Below, one piece after another: positions 14,670 through 23,335 of a DNA stretch of 29,936 bases (position 1 is its first letter; every line of letters begins with the position of its first letter). The notes below the pieces were generated by a model. The model saw only the letters and a program-made list of their open reading frames with translations. It searched no databases and was not told where the DNA came from. A program made the translations under genes and the position numbers. Source of the stretch: JBEKIK01 sp050013075 (GTDB taxonomy: Bacteria; Planctomycetota; Planctomycetia; Pirellulales; Thermoguttaceae). Where the stretch lies: the NCBI GenBank assembly GCA_050013075.1, contig JBEKFZ010000052.1, forward strand, positions 1-29,936, written 5' to 3'.

Positions 14670-16553
14670 ATGAATTCACTGTGGCTGGTGATTACCGCCC
14701 TGGCGGCTTTTGCGATTGCTTATCGGTTTTACGGGGCATTCTTGGCGGCAAAGGTAGTCGCACTTAACGACAAGCGGCTCACTCCCGCCCATCGGCTCCG
14801 CGACGACGTGGATTATCAGCCCACGCGCCGGTTGGTGTTATTTGGGGTCCACTTTGCCGCTATCGCCGGTGCAGGGCCGCTGGTTGGGCCGGTTCTGGCT
14901 TCGCAATGGGGATATTTTCCCGGGTTTTGTTGGATAGTGATTGGATCCTGCCTGGCCGGTGGGGTGCACGATTTCGTGGTGCTTTTGGCTTCGGTGCGGC
15001 AGGATGGCATGTCGCTGCCTAAAATCGCCCGCAATCTCTTGGGCCCGATCGCGGGGATCGCGACTACCGTGGCCACGTTGTTTATCGTTATTGCCACATT
15101 GGCCGCCACGGCAAAGGTGGTTGTCAACGCCCTGAACGAAAGCGCCTGGGGGATGTTCACGATCCTGGTCACCATCCCGGCGGCTTTATTGACCGGCTTC
15201 TGGATGTACAAAATTCGACCCGGGCGTGTGGGCGAGGCCTCGCTGATCGGCATAACAATCGTGGTTTTAGGCGTGATTTTCGGCAAAACCTTCGACGATT
15301 CCGCCCTGCGCGAGTGGCTTATTTTTACGCCAAAACAACTATCGGTCATCCTGCCCGCTTATGCGGCTATTGTATCGATACTGCCGGTCTGGGTGCTGTT
15401 GTGCCCACGCGATTATCTGAGTTCTTATATGAAGGTGGGGGTGATCGTAATGTTGGCCATTGGTATTTTCATTGCCCATCCCACTCTGAAAATGCCGGCC
15501 ATGACGGCTTTCATCCATGGCGGGGGGCCGATAACGGGCACGGTCTGGCCGTTCGTGTGCATTGTGATCGCCTGCGGGGCGCTTTCCGGCTGGCACGCCC
15601 TGGTCGCCTCCGGCACCACGCCCAAGATGGTCAATAAAGAAACTGATATCCGGCCCATCGGTTACGGCGCCATGCTGACGGAAGGTTTTGTTTCTCTGAC
15701 GGCTTTGATCGCCGCCTGCGCTTTGGAACCCGGCGATTATTTCAAGATCAATACCGAAAAGGCCAAATATGAATTGCTGGTTCAAGACGCCAAAGCAAAG
15801 CACCAATGGGATTTGCGCCCCGTTGAATTCGACAAACTGAAAGAGGAAGCTGGCGTCAAGGAGGATCTATCCGGCCGGACCGCAGGCGCGGTAACGCTCG
15901 CCCTGGGCATGGCCAAGATTCTTGCCGACCTGCCGGGCATGAGGGCCTTGATGTCTTACTTGTATCATTTTGTGATCATGTTCGAGGCGCTGTTTATTCT
16001 TACTCTGCTGGAAACCGGTACGCGCGTGGCCCGCTTTATTTTCCAGGAAACCCTGACGCAATTCAAAACGGTTCAACCGGATCAACCCGCCCGCCGGGAA
16101 ACGTCATGGACGCTCAACGTAATCGTGAGTGTGGTTGTCAGTTTCCTTTGGGGATATCTATTGTACACCGGCGACATCGACCGGTTGTGGCGGATGATGG
16201 GCATCGCCAACCAAATGCTGGCCGCGATTGGCTTGGCCGTGGGAACAACTTATATTCTGAAACACTCGCCGAAACGCGCTTACGCACTGTGCACCGGTAT
16301 TCCTTTTGTGTTTGTCGTGGGAACAGTCTTTACGGCCGGAGTGGAAAGCGTCCGACTCTGGTGGAACCAGGCCTCCGCCCCGGATCTCCCGGCAACCGAC
16401 GTTTTTTCCTATCAGTTGATGTGCATTTTGGCAAGCGTGATCATTGTGCTGGGCGGGCTGATCGTAATCGAGTCATTGCGGCGCTGGTATTTGCTGCTGG
16501 CCGGTGGGGCCCCCAGAGAATCCGCGGAAATGGCCGGCGAGGAAATCGTCTAA
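14670..16553 (+). CDS. cstA: CstA-family carbon starvation permease
   Basis: A 627-residue multi-spanning transporter of the CstA family, which imports peptides and, in some bacteria, pyruvate. The first segment (ALAAFAIAYRFYGAFLA) and the family core HFAAIAGAGPLVGPVLASQW (61-80), ending GGVHDFVVLL, are diagnostic. About 14 hydrophobic segments follow. A soluble loop of about 50 residues near 352-405 (TEKAKYELLVQDAKAKHQWD) interrupts the membrane part. The highly conserved CGALSGWHALVASGTTPKMV (about 309-328) is present. AAGGAGAG (14656-14663) precedes ATG 14670, and a promoter is visible at 14607-14635. The downstream gene is another transporter, in the same direction but 227 bases away. Confidence 0.93.
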   Translation: MNSLWLVITALAAFAIAYRFYGAFLAAKVVALNDKRLTPAHRLRDDVDYQPTRRLVLFGVHFAAIAGAGPLVGPVLASQWGYFPGFCWIVIGSCLAGGVHDFVVLLASVRQDGMSLPKIARNLLGPIAGIATTVATLFIVIATLAATAKVVVNALNESAWGMFTILVTIPAALLTGFWMYKIRPGRVGEASLIGITIVVLGVIFGKTFDDSALREWLIFTPKQLSVILPAYAAIVSILPVWVLLCPRDYLSSYMKVGVIVMLAIGIFIAHPTLKMPAMTAFIHGGGPITGTVWPFVCIVIACGALSGWHALVASGTTPKMVNKETDIRPIGYGAMLTEGFVSLTALIAACALEPGDYFKINTEKAKYELLVQDAKAKHQWDLRPVEFDKLKEEAGVKEDLSGRTAGAVTLALGMAKILADLPGMRALMSYLYHFVIMFEALFILTLLETGTRVARFIFQETLTQFKTVQPDQPARRETSWTLNVIVSVVVSFLWGYLLYTGDIDRLWRMMGIANQMLAAIGLAVGTTYILKHSPKRAYALCTGIPFVFVVGTVFTAGVESVRLWWNQASAPDLPATDVFSYQLMCILASVIIVLGGLIVIESLRRWYLLLAGGAPRESAEMAGEEIV

Positions 16554-16668
16554 AGCGCCCCGGCTTGATAGAGCGGTCCCAAGAGCTTATCTTAAAACTT
16601 CAATCTGAACCCCAAACACTAGATTCTGAAGCCTGACCACTGATTCCTTTTCATCACCATCCACTGGG

Positions 16669-16685
16669 CGCGACCAATGGTCGCG
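16669..16685. terminator. Hairpin between the two transporter genes
   Basis: CGCGACC (16669-16675) and GGTCGCG (16679-16685) form a perfect 7-bp stem with a 3-base loop. It lies 116 bases beyond the cstA stop. No T-tract follows, so its role as terminator is uncertain; the rest of 16554-16779 looks non-coding. Confidence 0.4.
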
Positions 16686-16779
16686 GCTTTACATGATGAA
16701 TATATAATTGCACTTGATATCCTCAAAATGCGCATAACTCTCGAACAAAGAATCCCTAATCTCCCTAATCTCTTATTTT

Positions 16780-18702
16780 ATGACCTGGAAACACATCTTT
16801 GCCAAAAAAGACCTGGAAATGCTGCTGGCCGAGATGGCCGGCGAACATCGCCTGCACCGGGTTTTGGGACCGGTGGCATTGACGGCTTTGGGCGTGGGTT
16901 GCATAGTGGGGGCCGGCATTTTCGTGCTCACGGGAGTGGCCGCGGCCGACATCGCCGGTCCTTCGATCATAGTCTCTTTTGTCGTGGCCGGATTGGGCTG
17001 CGCTTTGGCCGCCTTATGCTATGCCGAATTTGCTTCCATGGCGCCGGTGGCCGGCAGCGTTTATACTTACGCCTACACGACATTGGGTGAAATTTTCGCC
17101 TGGATCATCGGCTGGGACATCATTCTCGAATACTCGATGGGCTGCGCCGCCGTGGCCTCGGCCTGGGGAAGTTATTTGAATAAATTACTCGGAGCAATGG
17201 GATTATGGACAATTCCGGAGCCTCTTTGCACCAATCCTTTTTCACATATCGAAGGCTCTACCGCCCCGGCCATCCTTAATCTTCCGGCGGTGTTTATCAT
17301 GGGACTGGTGACAATGGTCTTGGTGCTCGGCATCCGGGAAAGCGCCCGGACGAATGCCATTTTAGTGCTTATTAAAATCAGCGTGGTGTTTTTTGTCATC
17401 CTGGCCGGTTTGGCGTACATCAAACCGGCCAATTGGAATTCCATACCTGTAACGCGAAGGGTATTGCCCCAGGAACGGGTAATGCCTGGTTTGGTCATGG
17501 ACCAATTAAATCAGGAATACGCCGGGAAAAACATCTCACGCAAAGAGCTTGACTCGCTTGCGCAACATTTGCAGAAAATGTTGACGGCCAGTTACCGCCT
17601 GGAATGGGCAAACACCGAAGTGGATCGCTTACAGAAAGCCGGACGATTTTCATCTGAGCGGGCGCAAAAGGTGGTTGCGGATACGCTGGATCAATACGGC
17701 GGCGATCTGCCGGCCACTCCGGAGGATCGCACGGCAGTGGAAAAGCTGCTTCCGAAAGTGCGAAAAGCTGGAGAAGATAAAGAAACTTCGTCCTGGGGTA
17801 TTTTGGGATATATCGGCTTGAACCGCTGGCTGCTGCCGCTGGACGACTCCATTAGGTCGGCATTCGCCCCTTATGGTTTTTCAGGGATCATGCTAGGGGC
17901 CTCGATCGTTTTTTTTGCTTTCATCGGATTCGACTCGATTTCGACCCATGCCGAAGAAGCCCGCTATCCGCAACGCGACGTACCGATAGGAATCATCGTA
18001 TCATTGGTTTTATGCACGTTGTTGTATATCACGGTGGCGGCAGTGATAACCGGCATGGTGCCGTATCCCGATATCGATATCCATGCGCCGATCGCGGCTG
18101 CCTTTACCGAACGGGCCGCCGCGGAAAAAAACATGGCGCTGCGCATCTCCGGCGGATTGATTGCGGCGGGCGGATTGGCCGGCATGACCAGCGTGCTTTT
18201 AGTGCTTTTTTTAAGCCAGGCGCGGGTGTTCATGGCCATGGCCCGGGATGGGCTGTTGCCCCAGGTTTTCGGCTGTGTTCATCCGCGTTTCCGCACTCCA
18301 CACATTGCCACACTGACAACCGGGGTAATAATCTGCCTGGTTACTGCATTGACTCCGATACATAAACTAGTGGAGATGGTGAATATCGGCACCTTGATGG
18401 CCTTTGCCATAGTCTGTGCGGCCGTGATGATTCTCCGAGTACAACGTCCGCATATACATCGTCCATTCCGTTGCCCCGCACTTTATATCATCGCCTCGGC
18501 CGGAATTCTCGTGAATTCCAGTTTGATGCTCTTTCTACCTGTTGATACCTGGTTGCGTTTGGTGATATGGCTGGCCATTGGGATGGTGATTTACTTTACC
18601 TACAGCCGCCGGCACAGCCTGCTGACGCAACACTTGCTGCGCGAGATTCAAACCCCCCGTTCCGATGAGGGCGATGAAACGCCTCAACCGGCGGGCGGAT
18701 GA
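16780..18702 (+). CDS. APC-superfamily amino-acid permease with a large soluble insertion
   Basis: A 640-residue membrane transporter of the CAT/YfnA type. The substrate-binding helix 1 is TALGVGCIVGAGIFVLTG (35-52) with the unwound GAG motif; YAEFASMAPVAGSVYTYAY (81-99) and GWDIILEYSMG are typical. About 12 hydrophobic segments are present. Between TM6 and TM7 lies an insertion of about 140 residues (222-362), hydrophilic and helical in appearance (KNISRKELDSLAQHLQKML), in the place where relatives run straight from IKPxNW to the segment FSGIMLGASIVFFAFIGFDS. Its role is unknown; a ligand or partner site is possible. The start is ATG 16780, without a Shine-Dalgarno. It follows cstA in the same direction. 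Confidence 0.9.
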   Translation: MTWKHIFAKKDLEMLLAEMAGEHRLHRVLGPVALTALGVGCIVGAGIFVLTGVAAADIAGPSIIVSFVVAGLGCALAALCYAEFASMAPVAGSVYTYAYTTLGEIFAWIIGWDIILEYSMGCAAVASAWGSYLNKLLGAMGLWTIPEPLCTNPFSHIEGSTAPAILNLPAVFIMGLVTMVLVLGIRESARTNAILVLIKISVVFFVILAGLAYIKPANWNSIPVTRRVLPQERVMPGLVMDQLNQEYAGKNISRKELDSLAQHLQKMLTASYRLEWANTEVDRLQKAGRFSSERAQKVVADTLDQYGGDLPATPEDRTAVEKLLPKVRKAGEDKETSSWGILGYIGLNRWLLPLDDSIRSAFAPYGFSGIMLGASIVFFAFIGFDSISTHAEEARYPQRDVPIGIIVSLVLCTLLYITVAAVITGMVPYPDIDIHAPIAAAFTERAAAEKNMALRISGGLIAAGGLAGMTSVLLVLFLSQARVFMAMARDGLLPQVFGCVHPRFRTPHIATLTTGVIICLVTALTPIHKLVEMVNIGTLMAFAIVCAAVMILRVQRPHIHRPFRCPALYIIASAGILVNSSLMLFLPVDTWLRLVIWLAIGMVIYFTYSRRHSLLTQHLLREIQTPRSDEGDETPQPAGG

Positions 18703-18727
18703 CGACTATTGCCGAGGGCGGCCCGGA

Positions 18728-19147
18728 TCAGAAACACAACTTTTCCAGTTGCGGATAATCGCCTTGATGGACTATTTCCATCATTTCCAGCCCAAGATGG
18801 AAAAAACCGCCGCCCATCGGGCTGAGATGTTTGGCCACGGCGCGCATAAAGGTCATATCGCCTCCAAAGCGGAAGCCTAAGACGACCTCATTCAGTGCGC
18901 GTTGCCGATCGAGTATTATTCCCACCCCTGTGGTAGACAATTCCTGGGTTATGGCATGAAAGGCGTCGCCGAGGTGCAATTTCCCATCCTCCAGCGGTAC
19001 CACCAGAACGACCAAGGTCAGATTCACCCGTTTATCGCGGCGAGGACCTTCAAGAAAGGCCTTTAATTCCGGGCAATTATTATTGATTACTTTAAGAACA
19101 AAATTCTGTACGCCCAGCGTTTTCTTCCGATTTTGAAGTAAGAACAC
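18728..19147 (-). CDS. PilZ-like domain protein
   Basis: A 139-residue soluble protein. RRDKRVNL (about 36-43) and ELSTTGVGI (about 69-77) fit the two parts of a PilZ c-di-GMP-binding motif (RxxxR and (D/N)xSxxG), with Glu in place of the Asp/Asn. The remainder is a beta-rich domain (LVVLVVPLEDGKLHLGDAF). Planctomycetes carry many degenerate PilZ-like proteins of this kind. The start is GTG 19147, with GGGAGA upstream. It converges with the amino-acid permease, 25 bases apart. The PilZ call rests on short motifs and could be wrong. Confidence 0.6.
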   Translation of the reverse strand: MFLLQNRKKTLGVQNFVLKVINNNCPELKAFLEGPRRDKRVNLTLVVLVVPLEDGKLHLGDAFHAITQELSTTGVGIILDRQRALNEVVLGFRFGGDMTFMRAVAKHLSPMGGGFFHLGLEMMEIVHQGDYPQLEKLCF

Positions 19148-19521
19148 GGCATCAATCTCCCATTACCAGGCCGGCTGTTTATCCAATGCAGCCATATACA
19201 ATAAATAGGTCCGGAATTGATATCTTTGGCCTGGATTAGCGCTATCAATAACGCGATATAATCCGGTTTTAACGGAAATACCGATAATCGCCGCGATTTA
19301 CCCGTTGACGCCATGTTTTGCATGGTATAATTTTCGCGTTTTCGACCTTGATGGAAAAGAAGAATAATTATATCAAAAAGCACCCGGCCTTCTTGGAAAA
19401 CAGGATTAACTATATTAAAAAGCATAATGTTAGGCGGGTATCTTACACCCGCCGGCGAGGCCCATCACCCTAGCCTTCGGCACGACATTCGGCAATCGTA
19501 TCAAAGTTTAAGAGTATCCTT
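19148..19521. other. Intergenic stretch before the URO-D-like gene
   Basis: No supported gene. A perfect 7-bp hairpin GGCGGGT/ACCCGCC lies at 19433-19439 and 19447-19453. Two A+T-rich direct repeats (TATATCAAAAAGCA near 19369-19382, TATATTAAAAAGCA near 19411-19424) precede it. A 112-codon minus-strand frame (19087-19425) overlaps the PilZ-like gene and is probably spurious. Divergent promoters must lie here but are not clear. Confidence 0.4.
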
Positions 19522-20544
19522 ATGACTTCGCGAGAGTTGGTTATTCGCACCCTTAACCACGAACCAACCGGACGCGCGCCGCGGGATTTGTGGATTGCCG
19601 ACGGCATGGAAGCAACCCACTGCGAGGCCGCGGCCGAAATGAATCTCCGTTTTCCCGGCGATATCATTCAGCCCGATATCGCGCCGTCTTACGGCAAACG
19701 CGCCCGGGGCAAGGCAAATCAACTCGGCCAGTACACCGACTCCTGGGGCTGCACTTGGCAAATATCCCAGCCCGGGACACCGCCTGAGCTGAAGGTCTCG
19801 CCTCTGGTGGAGAAAGGCAAAATTGCCGAATTTCGTCCGCCCATGGAATTGCTGGATCCAGTCCGGTTCTCCAAAGTCAACAAATGTTGCGAAAATACCG
19901 GCCGTTTCGTGCTCGCCCGGTGCGAAACTCAACCTTTTGATCGCCTGCGTTTTCTCCGCGGCAGCGACGCCGCCCTGATAGACCTTGCCCGCGGCACAAA
20001 AGAAGTCCGCAACCTACTGAAAATGCTGCACGAATTCTCCTGCCAGGAAATGGAGATGTGGTCCAATACGGAAATCGATGGCGTGGCCATACGCGATGAC
20101 TGGGGAACGGACGACTCGCTGATCATTTCCTTGGAGATGTGGCGGGAAATATTCAAGCCGCTATATCGCGAATACTGTAAAATCCTCCATGCCAAGGATA
20201 AATTCGTCTTTTTCCAATCCAACGGCAATATGTTTGATATCCTTGCCGATCTAATCAAAGACGGCATCGACGCAGTCCACGTGCAACTGCACTTGACCGA
20301 CCCGGAAAAATTGGCCAAACGTTTTCGCGGCCGGGTGACTTTCTGGGGCGAAATCGCTTCCCCAGACGTACTGCGGTCGGGCAATCCGGCCGAACAGCGC
20401 GAGACGGTGCTGAAAATCCGCCGGGCTTTGGACTTCGGCTGCGGCGGTGTGATCACCCAATGCCAATGGGACCCCGATGTCCCCCTGCAAACCATAGCCG
20501 CCGTATTCGAACAATGGCTCCTGCCTCTGCCAATGCACTCATAA
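19522..20544 (+). CDS. Uroporphyrinogen decarboxylase-like (URO-D/MtaA superfamily) protein
   Basis: A 340-residue TIM-barrel protein. The start TSRELVIRTLNHEPTGRAPRD is the shared N-terminal signature of the URO-D/methyltransferase superfamily, and the middle (DGVAIRDDWGTDDSLIIS), FFQSNGNM, HVQLHLTDPEKLAKRF and VTFWGEIASPDVL follow the family. It lacks the full substrate pattern of heme-pathway HemE, so a cobalamin- or one-carbon-type methyltransferase, or an unknown activity, is more likely. No corrinoid protein lies beside it. ATG 19522 has only a weak Shine-Dalgarno. It is flanked by a hairpin repeat downstream. Confidence 0.82.
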   Translation: MTSRELVIRTLNHEPTGRAPRDLWIADGMEATHCEAAAEMNLRFPGDIIQPDIAPSYGKRARGKANQLGQYTDSWGCTWQISQPGTPPELKVSPLVEKGKIAEFRPPMELLDPVRFSKVNKCCENTGRFVLARCETQPFDRLRFLRGSDAALIDLARGTKEVRNLLKMLHEFSCQEMEMWSNTEIDGVAIRDDWGTDDSLIISLEMWREIFKPLYREYCKILHAKDKFVFFQSNGNMFDILADLIKDGIDAVHVQLHLTDPEKLAKRFRGRVTFWGEIASPDVLRSGNPAEQRETVLKIRRALDFGCGGVITQCQWDPDVPLQTIAAVFEQWLLPLPMHS

Positions 20545-20608
20545 ACACAGGAGGAACGGGCATTCTTGCCTGTGTTTTACCAGCTAGACAAGAATGTCCG
20601 GCCTCCTG
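20543..20608. repeat. Palindromic repeat at the end of the URO-D-like gene, possible terminator
   Basis: AAACACAGG (20543-20551) pairs with CCTGTGTTT (20569-20577), overlapping the last codon. A second, larger imperfect stem uses CAGGAGGAACGGGCATTCTTG (about 20549-20568) and CAAGAATGTCCGGCCTCCTG (about 20588-20608). The nested, mutually exclusive hairpins are typical of a dispersed planctomycete-type extragenic palindrome; it may also end transcription. Confidence 0.6.
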
Positions 20609-20767
20609 ATTTGGCTATTTCAAAAATTATTGGCGAACCTTCGGTCCCCCCTGATTGCCGTTGCCCGCCGATCCAATAAATGATAATCTTCCGACCGTTA
20701 TCTAATCGGCCGAAACCCAAACTACGCATACCGCCCAGGCTGACCAATTTACTAGCTTTTCTTTCTC

Positions 20768-22372
20768 ATGTCCATGCTTAAACAAGATTTAAATCAAGAA
20801 TTCGGATCCACCAAGCTGTGGGTTATGATTTTTATACTGCTTTTTTTAACTTATGCATATTGCAGACAGAACACTTACAACGTAAATGCCGTCACACGTA
20901 CGGCAATGGTAGTGGGAATCCTGGAAGAGGGTTCCGTCCGCATAGACAAATACCAGGCGATAACGTGTGACAAAGCTTTTTATGCCGGCCACTATTATTC
21001 GGACAAAGCGCCCGGATTGAGCCTTGCCGCCGTGCCCTCGATGGCGACCGCCTATGCTGTTTTAAAAGTCGCGTGCAAAGCCCAATTAGACCTGGATGCC
21101 GCCACCAAGAAACCCACCCAAGCGTTTGAATTATTAACCCTTATCGGAACAATTTTCACCTCGGGTTTGAGCACGGCCGCAGCCGCGGCCGCACTTGGCT
21201 GGCTTTGTCTGAGGTTAGGGTGTACACGCGGAGGCGCGGTATTTGCCGCCCTGACGTTCGCGCTGGCCACTCCAGCTTGGGGTTGGGCCACGTCTTTCTT
21301 CGGCCATGCCTTGGCCGGCAGTTGCTGCCTGTTGGGTTTCGTGGTCGCTATATATTTGCTGGAGAACAATATACAAAATAAAGGAAAATCGGCCCCTTGG
21401 ATTCTCGTCGGCGGATTGCTCGGTTTCAGCGTTCTTGTTGAATATACCTTGGCCGTTGCCTGTGTAATTATCGGCCTGATGATCCTATGGAAACTCGCGA
21501 TGGTCGCCAAAGATCGGGTTGTCCCCGCGTTGATCGGGTTGAGCATCGGAGCATTGCCGTCCGCGATTACTTTCTTGACTTATAACTATCTGATCTTCGG
21601 CTCCTGTTTCGACGTGGGATATAAACATGAAGTGGTTTTCCCGGGGATGAACCAAGGATTTATGGGTATTTCACTACCGAAATTATCCGCGCTCTGGGGA
21701 ATCATAGGTTCCTCCCAGCATGGAATCCTATGGATCTCGCCCATTGCGGCTTTAATACCCCTGGCATTTTGGGCCTCGTTTTGCCCACGGAAAACTCGCG
21801 CGTATACGGCCGCCGCATTTTTCATTGTCGCTTATTTCATCTCCATGAACTCCTGTTATTATTACTGGTGGGGCGGGGCTTCCACCGGTCCCAGGCTTCT
21901 GACGCCGGCATTGGGCTTTGCCTGTCTTCCCTTGGGCTTCCTTTGGTCCGCGGCAGGGAAAAAGCAAAGAATATGTTTAATATCCATTTTGAGCGTCAGC
22001 GTTTTTACTTCGATGGCCTGCACGCTGGTCACCATGAACATCTTTTGGACCGAGTATTCCAATATCTTATTCCAAAAACTGATTCCAGACTTGCTCGCCG
22101 GACGCGTCCAAAACCTCGGTCAATTTATCGGCCTTTCTGGATATTGGAGTCTTGTGCCGCTCGTTCTTTTATGGGCGGTCGGCGCCCGGCATATCGCCCG
22201 GCTCATTCGCGGGCATGAGACTTCCAAAAAAATTCCCAGTAAACTGGTTCGGCCATACGGCATCACCTATATTGATTCCAAATTGCATAATGTAAAAAAC
22301 ATACACGCAAAAAGCATTCAAACCACGAACAAAGACTCTAATGCCGTTGCTACTTGCCGGAATTTGCTATAG
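20768..22372 (+). CDS. GT39-like membrane glycosyltransferase
   Basis: A 534-residue polytopic protein with about 11 hydrophobic segments. The first loop reads EGSVRIDKYQ...FYAGHYYSDKAPGLSLAAVP, where YSDKAPG is the typical motif of the ArnT/GT39/RgtA-like lipid-linked glycosyltransferases (Asp-rich first loop). Later membrane segments and the WWGGASTGPRLLTPAL segment agree. Such enzymes add sugars from polyprenyl phosphate to lipids, proteins or glycans on the outer face. The C-terminal 50 residues are polar and lysine-rich. A poor Shine-Dalgarno precedes ATG 20768. The acceptor is unknown. Confidence 0.78.
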   Translation: MSMLKQDLNQEFGSTKLWVMIFILLFLTYAYCRQNTYNVNAVTRTAMVVGILEEGSVRIDKYQAITCDKAFYAGHYYSDKAPGLSLAAVPSMATAYAVLKVACKAQLDLDAATKKPTQAFELLTLIGTIFTSGLSTAAAAAALGWLCLRLGCTRGGAVFAALTFALATPAWGWATSFFGHALAGSCCLLGFVVAIYLLENNIQNKGKSAPWILVGGLLGFSVLVEYTLAVACVIIGLMILWKLAMVAKDRVVPALIGLSIGALPSAITFLTYNYLIFGSCFDVGYKHEVVFPGMNQGFMGISLPKLSALWGIIGSSQHGILWISPIAALIPLAFWASFCPRKTRAYTAAAFFIVAYFISMNSCYYYWWGGASTGPRLLTPALGFACLPLGFLWSAAGKKQRICLISILSVSVFTSMACTLVTMNIFWTEYSNILFQKLIPDLLAGRVQNLGQFIGLSGYWSLVPLVLLWAVGARHIARLIRGHETSKKIPSKLVRPYGITYIDSKLHNVKNIHAKSIQTTNKDSNAVATCRNLL

Positions 22373-22430
22373 TATGACATTTTAAGGACAAAATTGTCTT
22401 AAATGCCCTCATTTAACAGGATATAGCCCG

Positions 22431-23006
22431 GTGCCAGACGCATCAGCCGCCCAACAACCTTCCCCCATCAATCTGAAGGATCCCGTCATGGCGGCGTTCC
22501 TGGCCTGGTTGATTCCCGGCCTGGGACACTTGTATCAAGGCCGGATAGCCAAGGCGGTCTTGTTCTTTGTGTGCATAATGGGGATTTACGCCTATGGCGT
22601 TTATTTGGGAGGAAACAACAAATTAGGCTACGGCCGAGCGGTTTATTTCGCTTTTCGGGATGATGAATGGCGCTTGCCGTATATCTGCCAGATAGGCGTG
22701 GGACTGCCTTCCTTGCCCGCCTGTGTTCAAGCCATACGCATGAGTCACGGCAAAGCAGTATTTTTCAACGGCTTTATGGCCCCGCCTCGTCCAATAAACA
22801 TGATTGATGAAAACAATCCGAATTTCCAGCAGCCGACTCTGGATAAGCTTCAGCACGACTTAAATCGCTATTTCGAACTGGCCACGTTCTTTACAATGGT
22901 GGCGGGCCTGTTGAACGTACTGGCTATTTATGATGCCGCAAGCGGACCGGTCATTGCGGTCCCGGCTAAAAAAGAAGAGCGGCCCGACAAATCTGAAAAG
23001 AGTTAA
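22431..23006 (+). CDS. DUF6677-like membrane protein
   Basis: A 191-residue protein with a short soluble N terminus (Pro-rich), a TM2-like segment MAAFLAWLIPGLGHLYQGR (about 21-39) and a second hydrophobic stretch. A central soluble part of about 90 residues follows, and then a last hydrophobic segment (ATFFTMVAGLLNVLAIYDAA). The PGLGHLYQGR motif is common to TM2-like families, and the whole resembles DUF6677 proteins of Planctomycetes. The start is GTG 22431. The gene is preceded by the glycosyltransferase and followed by the perfect palindrome at 23007-23093 and a small membrane protein. Confidence 0.75.
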   Translation: MPDASAAQQPSPINLKDPVMAAFLAWLIPGLGHLYQGRIAKAVLFFVCIMGIYAYGVYLGGNNKLGYGRAVYFAFRDDEWRLPYICQIGVGLPSLPACVQAIRMSHGKAVFFNGFMAPPRPINMIDENNPNFQQPTLDKLQHDLNRYFELATFFTMVAGLLNVLAIYDAASGPVIAVPAKKEERPDKSEKS

Positions 23007-23093
23007 GAAAAAGGGGTCAGAACTATTTTCTTGTAAAAAACATTTTGTCTCGATTTTCTGTTGAAGCGAGAAAATAGTTCTGACCCCTTTTTC
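23007..23093. repeat. Perfect 24-bp inverted repeat directly after a stop codon (REPIN-like)
   Basis: The arms 23007-23030 (GAAAAAGGGGTCAGAACTAT and TTTC) and 23070-23093 are exact reverse complements around a 39-base spacer. The left arm starts at the base after the stop codon of the DUF6677-like gene. The core GGGGTCAGAACTATTTTC resembles, from memory, sequences often found next to REP-associated transposases in this phylum. It may work as a terminator too (stem ends in TTTTTC). Confidence 0.8.
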
Positions 23094-23113
23094 CGTTCCG
23101 GGAATCAAAAATT

Positions 23114-23335
23114 ATGATCAACACAATCAATATACTAATATGTGCGACGTTTTTCGAGCGGTTATGGAATGCCGACATCTGGTATTGCCTGCCGGCAATA
23201 ATCGCCATCAGCCTGGTGTACTCGGCCACGCGCCATGAAGCCATGGGCCCCATCCTACGTCACTCGCTGCGGACCGGGCTTTGGATTACCGGATTCATGG
23301 CGGTCTTTTTCTTGATCCTGTGGTTGATTTCCTGA
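23114..23335 (+). CDS. Small two-helix membrane protein
   Basis: A 73-residue protein with two hydrophobic segments (WYCLPAIIAISLVYSATRHEA and WITGFMAVFFLILWLIS) joined by a basic turn (HEAMGPILRHSLRTG). The SLVYSATRHE part is, as I recall, conserved in small planctomycete membrane proteins that follow DUF6677-like genes, but I assign no function. The ATG has no clear Shine-Dalgarno. It abuts the convergent rsmG gene: its TGA ends at 23335, and the rsmG stop begins at 23336. Confidence 0.7.
   Translation: MINTINILICATFFERLWNADIWYCLPAIIAISLVYSATRHEAMGPILRHSLRTGLWITGFMAVFFLILWLIS

Noticed and set aside
19087..19425. 112-codon minus-strand frame upstream of the PilZ-like gene
   Set aside because: It overlaps the PilZ-like gene, has no ribosome binding site, and its composition does not look like a real protein.
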